In this document: positions 30,327 through 32,816 of the stretch, piece by piece
Layout of the letters: the number at the start of each line of letters is the position of its first letter
Numbering within the stretch: the stretch's first letter is position 1
Source of the DNA: a virus
Direction: 5' to 3' (one strand)
IMG/VR virus record: IMGVR_UViG_3300022701_000252
Span: 1 to 32,816 of that record
Length of the DNA stretch: 32,816 nucleotides
The notes under the pieces: model-generated
Told to the model about the DNA's origin: nothing
Databases searched by the model: none
Seen by the model: only the letters and a program-made list of their open reading frames with translations
Position numbers and translations under genes: made by a program

Positions 30327-31712
30327 ATGATGCTCAATAATGTTGATCCGGCAGTCAGGCGCGAAGAGGCATTGAATGACGGTGACGACATAAAAGTTGC
30401 CGTCAATTCTATTCAACGGACTTTGTTTGTTGAACGGTTGACCGTAAACGTTGCCTATCCGCAAGATCGGATCATCCCTTATGACAATGACAATCTTTAT
30501 CCGAATAAAGTCAAGTCGATAGCACAAAGGTCAGGATCAACAATGTCTGCTATCCAGACACTTTCGTCGTTTGTGAGCGGTGACGGCTTTCCGTATATGG
30601 AAACGATCATTAACCGCGAGAATCAAAATTTGTGGGATATTTGCAGGCATATATCTCTTTCAAAGGCAATGTTCAATGGTTTTGCCCTTCATTTCAATTA
30701 TAATTTGATGGGTCAAATTGTCGAGATTTGGCCGATTAATTTTGAAGCAATCCGATGGGACCGGGATATTAAAAAATTGGTTTATAACCCGGACTGGTCC
30801 AGAAAGTATATATTCAAAAACAAAGAGGTAATTTATACTCCTTTTAACCACGAAAAAACATTTGAAGAAATCCAGCAGGCGGGTGATATTAACAAATACA
30901 AAGGACAGTTATATTATTGGATTCCTAACAAGAAAGACCATTACACGACCTGTACCTGGGACAGTGTTTTGGATGATGCTCAATTTGAGGCAGAGGTAAA
31001 ACTATACTCTTTAAGTTCAATTCAAAATAACTACTCACTCGATGGAATTATCACTTATCCGAAAAACATTGAAAACACGGAAGGCAAAGAGGAAGTAAAA
31101 AAAGAATTAAGGAATGATAAAGGCTCCGCCAACGCCGGGGGCGTAAGGGTAATCCCTGCCCCCGTTGTTGAAAATATGAACAACTGGAAATGGTTCACGC
31201 CTATAAGCAGGGCGAACATTGACAACCTTCACACTAACCAGATCGAGCGGGCAAAATTTAACATATACGCAGCTTTCAGGCAGCCGCCTATCCTTAACGG
31301 GATTTCGTCGGATGGTATGTTTAATGAAGCTTCTTTTGCCGATGCTTTCAACTATTATAATTCAGCTACTGAAACAGAAAGAAAAGAGGTTGAAAGCGAA
31401 CTGAACAAGATCATTTCAAAAAGTGTCTGGGCGAATTTAGGGAAGGTTGAGATTATCCCAAAAAAATATGTGACGAGGGAAGTTAACACTCCTGCGGGAC
31501 AAGCGATACAAGCGAGCGAAAGCCAGCAGGAGTTAAATAGCACTTTAACAAACCTTACCGGCCGTCAATTGCAAGGGGTGTTCAGGATTACAAGGAAATT
31601 TAAAAAAGGAGAACTTACACACGATCAGGCGGCTTTGATGTTAAGAGATGGATTTGGTTTCGCTGATGATCAAATAGAGGTTTGGCTTATTAATGATGAG
31701 GGGGATTTATAA
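30327..31712 (+). CDS. Portal protein
   Basis: A 461-residue portal-type protein, the dodecameric ring through which DNA is packed. It shows IIPYDNDNLYPNKVKSIAQR, LSSFVSGDGFPY, the wing region WPINFEAIRWDRD and FRQPPILNGISSDGMFNEAS, as in Bacteroidetes phage portals. The C-terminal helices include QGVFRITRKFKKGELTHDQA. Double ATG at 30327 and 30330. It lies at the far end of the head module, downstream of the capsid and 16 kb from the terminase, an unusual order. Confidence 0.7.
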   Translation: MMLNNVDPAVRREEALNDGDDIKVAVNSIQRTLFVERLTVNVAYPQDRIIPYDNDNLYPNKVKSIAQRSGSTMSAIQTLSSFVSGDGFPYMETIINRENQNLWDICRHISLSKAMFNGFALHFNYNLMGQIVEIWPINFEAIRWDRDIKKLVYNPDWSRKYIFKNKEVIYTPFNHEKTFEEIQQAGDINKYKGQLYYWIPNKKDHYTTCTWDSVLDDAQFEAEVKLYSLSSIQNNYSLDGIITYPKNIENTEGKEEVKKELRNDKGSANAGGVRVIPAPVVENMNNWKWFTPISRANIDNLHTNQIERAKFNIYAAFRQPPILNGISSDGMFNEASFADAFNYYNSATETERKEVESELNKIISKSVWANLGKVEIIPKKYVTREVNTPAGQAIQASESQQELNSTLTNLTGRQLQGVFRITRKFKKGELTHDQAALMLRDGFGFADDQIEVWLINDEGDL

Positions 31713-32227
31713 TGGCTGATCAAAATTTAATAACAATAACAGACGTTCAGGGCTATCGAAGGATTGACCCGAAAACACCGACCGAGAAGTTTAACGCTTT
31801 TCTCCGTGAGGTACAGAGGCGTAATTTAAAGGATTTTTTAGGTGATGCTTTATACCTTGATCTGATGACAAATTATTCGGAGCAAAAATATGTTGACCTG
31901 ATAAGCGGTAAGACTTACACTTACAACAACGAAACTATTGAGTTTTATGGACTTAAATCAATATTGGTTTATTGGTGGCTTGCCATTGCCGCCCGTGAAG
32001 GCAGTATGTTCCTTTCAAATTACGGGGCGGTCCAGTTCGTCAACAACCCTCAACAGAATTTTGAAAGCAGCAAGGAAAAAGAAAGGATCGCTTTAGGTTA
32101 CTTGGAAACAGCAGGTGGCTATAAAAACGATGCTGTCAATTTTTTGGACACAAATTTCGCTGATTACCCGCTTTGGAAAACGAAAGCGGAGACGAAAACT
32201 AATAATTTAACAACATTCAAAATATGA
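31712..32227 (+). CDS. DUF6712-like head-tail connector protein
   Basis: A 171-residue helical protein matching DUF6712 as I remember it: ITDVQGYRRIDPKTP at the start, FLREVQRRNLKDFLGDALYL and the central LVYWWLAIAAREGSMFLSNYG (about 94-114). These proteins probably sit between portal and tail. It starts on the portal stop codon (TAATGG) and overlaps the next gene by four bases. Confidence 0.65.
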   Translation: MADQNLITITDVQGYRRIDPKTPTEKFNAFLREVQRRNLKDFLGDALYLDLMTNYSEQKYVDLISGKTYTYNNETIEFYGLKSILVYWWLAIAAREGSMFLSNYGAVQFVNNPQQNFESSKEKERIALGYLETAGGYKNDAVNFLDTNFADYPLWKTKAETKTNNLTTFKI

Positions 32228-32565
32228 AACTAACAGCAATTTTAACAGGTATCGGGCTGATTTTCGGAAAAGCCTGGAAAATAATCAAGGCAGCAACAAA
32301 GTTAAAAGCCTTGAAAAAAGAGATAATTGAAGCCTATGAAGAAAGCGAAAAGGCTTATTTTTGCGCTTCTGTTACTTTGAAAAAAATTCGAGGTTATTTT
32401 AAAGAAGATTCGGAAGGAGGAAAAAAACTAACCTCTAAAGAAGTGGCAGAGGCAACTAGACTCTTAGGAGAACTTGGAGCGCAACTTAAAAAAGCTACAA
32501 AAGAAGTGCTTGAGGCAAAGGATGAGATTAAAAAAGTTATTGATTCTATTAAAAAACAAGGTTAG
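32224..32565 (+). CDS. Coiled-coil protein with hydrophobic N-terminus, 113 aa
   Basis: A 113-residue protein with a weak hydrophobic segment (residues 4-14, TAILTGIGLIF) and then one long charged helix (KLKALKKEIIEAYEESEKAY, ELGAQLKKATKEVLEAKDEI). It could be a membrane-linked coiled coil, possibly a spanin- or holin-like factor, or a structural rod. It is the last late gene before the terminator at 32598. Function not recognised. Confidence 0.5.
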   Translation: MKLTAILTGIGLIFGKAWKIIKAATKLKALKKEIIEAYEESEKAYFCASVTLKKIRGYFKEDSEGGKKLTSKEVAEATRLLGELGAQLKKATKEVLEAKDEIKKVIDSIKKQG

Positions 32566-32597
32566 TTAGTAGTTTTTTTTCATTGTTTCTGTTAAGG

Positions 32598-32621
32598 CCC
32601 CGATTTTTTTTCGGGGTTTTT
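32598..32621 (+). terminator. Rho-independent terminator
   Basis: CCCCGA (32598-32603) pairs with TCGGGG (32611-32616) across a seven-T loop and is followed by five T. It ends the late region. Confidence 0.75.
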
Positions 32622-32653
32622 CTTGCATAGTAAATAACATAATGTTATATTTG
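32622..32653 (+). promoter_or_regulatory. Early promoter with palindromic operator (TAACA-TAA-TGTTA)
   Basis: TTG (32623-32625) and TATATTTG (32646-32653), an exact -7, lie 20 bases apart. The perfect arms TAACA (32635-32639) and TGTTA (32643-32647) overlap the -7. It is the best of the four operator-promoters and points off the right end, toward the left-end genes if the genome is circular. Confidence 0.7.
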
Positions 32654-32677
32654 TTGTTGTAAAATCGTTAAATTATT

Positions 32678-32713
32678 ATGGCAAAAAGGTTAAGTATGAA
32701 TTTTATTAAATAA
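32678..32713 (+). CDS. Possible 11-aa mini-ORF before the repeat element
   Basis: ATG 32678 opens MAKRLSMNFIK and stops at TAA 32711-32713, just before the TAACGG block of the repeat element. It follows the strong promoter and could be a leader peptide or the remnant of a lost gene. There is no other evidence for translation. Confidence 0.25.
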   Translation: MAKRLSMNFIK

Positions 32714-32717
32714 CGCT

Positions 32718-32800
32718 TAACGGGTAAAAATATGGGTATGTGCTGCCCTCAAATAAGCACAACAGTTAATTAGAATTACAAACCTTTAAAATTACGAGCG
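32718..32800 (+). repeat. Inter-gene repeat element, copy at right end
   Basis: TAACGG at 32718-32723, GGGTATG at 32734-32740, then an A/T-rich AAACCTTTAAAATTA leading into gagcg and the ATG at 32801. The final block is almost the same as before the 176 gene (AAACTTAAAATATTTGAGCG). GTGCT and AGCAC here can pair as a small stem. Confidence 0.5.
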
Positions 32801-32816
32801 ATGGCAATGGAAGAAA
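32801..32816 (+). CDS. Start of a gene cut by the right edge
   Basis: ATG 32801 in the context gagcgATGG opens MAMEE and runs off the end. With one added A at the junction, the reading frame continues into the Cys-rich frame at 2-97, giving a 37-residue protein. Joined directly, it would instead read 26 residues and stop. Confidence 0.35.

Overview
The window looks like a nearly complete genome of a tailed, siphovirus-like phage (or prophage) of a Bacteroidetes host. The signs are: almost every gene lies on the + strand with 4-30 nt overlaps; several promoters fit the Bacteroidetes pattern (-7 TAnnTTTG, -33 TTG, about 20 nt apart); Shine-Dalgarno sites are mostly absent; the replication protein is a VirE_N/VapE-type primase-helicase; and there is a DUF6712-like connector. 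I found no integrase, CI-like repressor, tRNA, rRNA, CRISPR array or insertion sequence, and no contractile sheath gene.

Layout. (1) 1-1.2 kb and 32.65-32.8 kb: small accessory ORFs (two Cys-rich) separated by a repeated 60-90 nt element that carries the stop codon or lies just after it. (2) 1.2-5.5 kb: small early genes, then a recombination module with a Rad52-like annealing protein, a zinc-ribbon protein, a RecF/SMC-type ATPase that has lost its P-loop, and a RecE/RecB-type PD-(D/E)XK nuclease; after it an ASCH-like protein and two small membrane proteins, closed by a terminator at 5514. (3) 5.6-12.1 kb: replication, with a small HTH protein, the primase-helicase, a repeat-rich origin-like spacer, an HNH-like protein, an SF2 helicase, a VRR-NUC nuclease, a hexapeptide-repeat protein and an SSB-like protein. 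(4) 12.1-12.25 kb: a non-coding segment with nested hairpins, a terminator and a promoter. (5) 12.25-26.7 kb: terminase subunits, a probable tail assembly chaperone with a frameshift site, fibre and adhesin genes, a lysis pair (holin-like, DUF5675), tail genes and the tape measure, closed by a terminator at 26698. (6) 26.7-32.6 kb: ClpP-type protease/scaffold, major capsid, an exported protein, portal and connector, closed by a terminator at 32598.

Working model. Early promoters carry a palindrome TAACA-N3-TGTTA overlapping the -7 element (1229, 3230, 10196, 32635), which suggests one regulator controls several early units. Recombination and replication genes act first; three replication proteins end in the tail seen at the C-terminus of bacterial SSB (-ELPF, -DVPF, -DELPF), so they may dock on the host's SSB-binding partners. 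The late region then makes the packaging motor, tail and head. The two window ends fit together as one small Cys-rich gene if one base is missing at the junction, so the genome is probably circular or circularly permuted.

Functions were assigned from motifs and remembered families, with no database search. Structural genes without motifs are named by position only.
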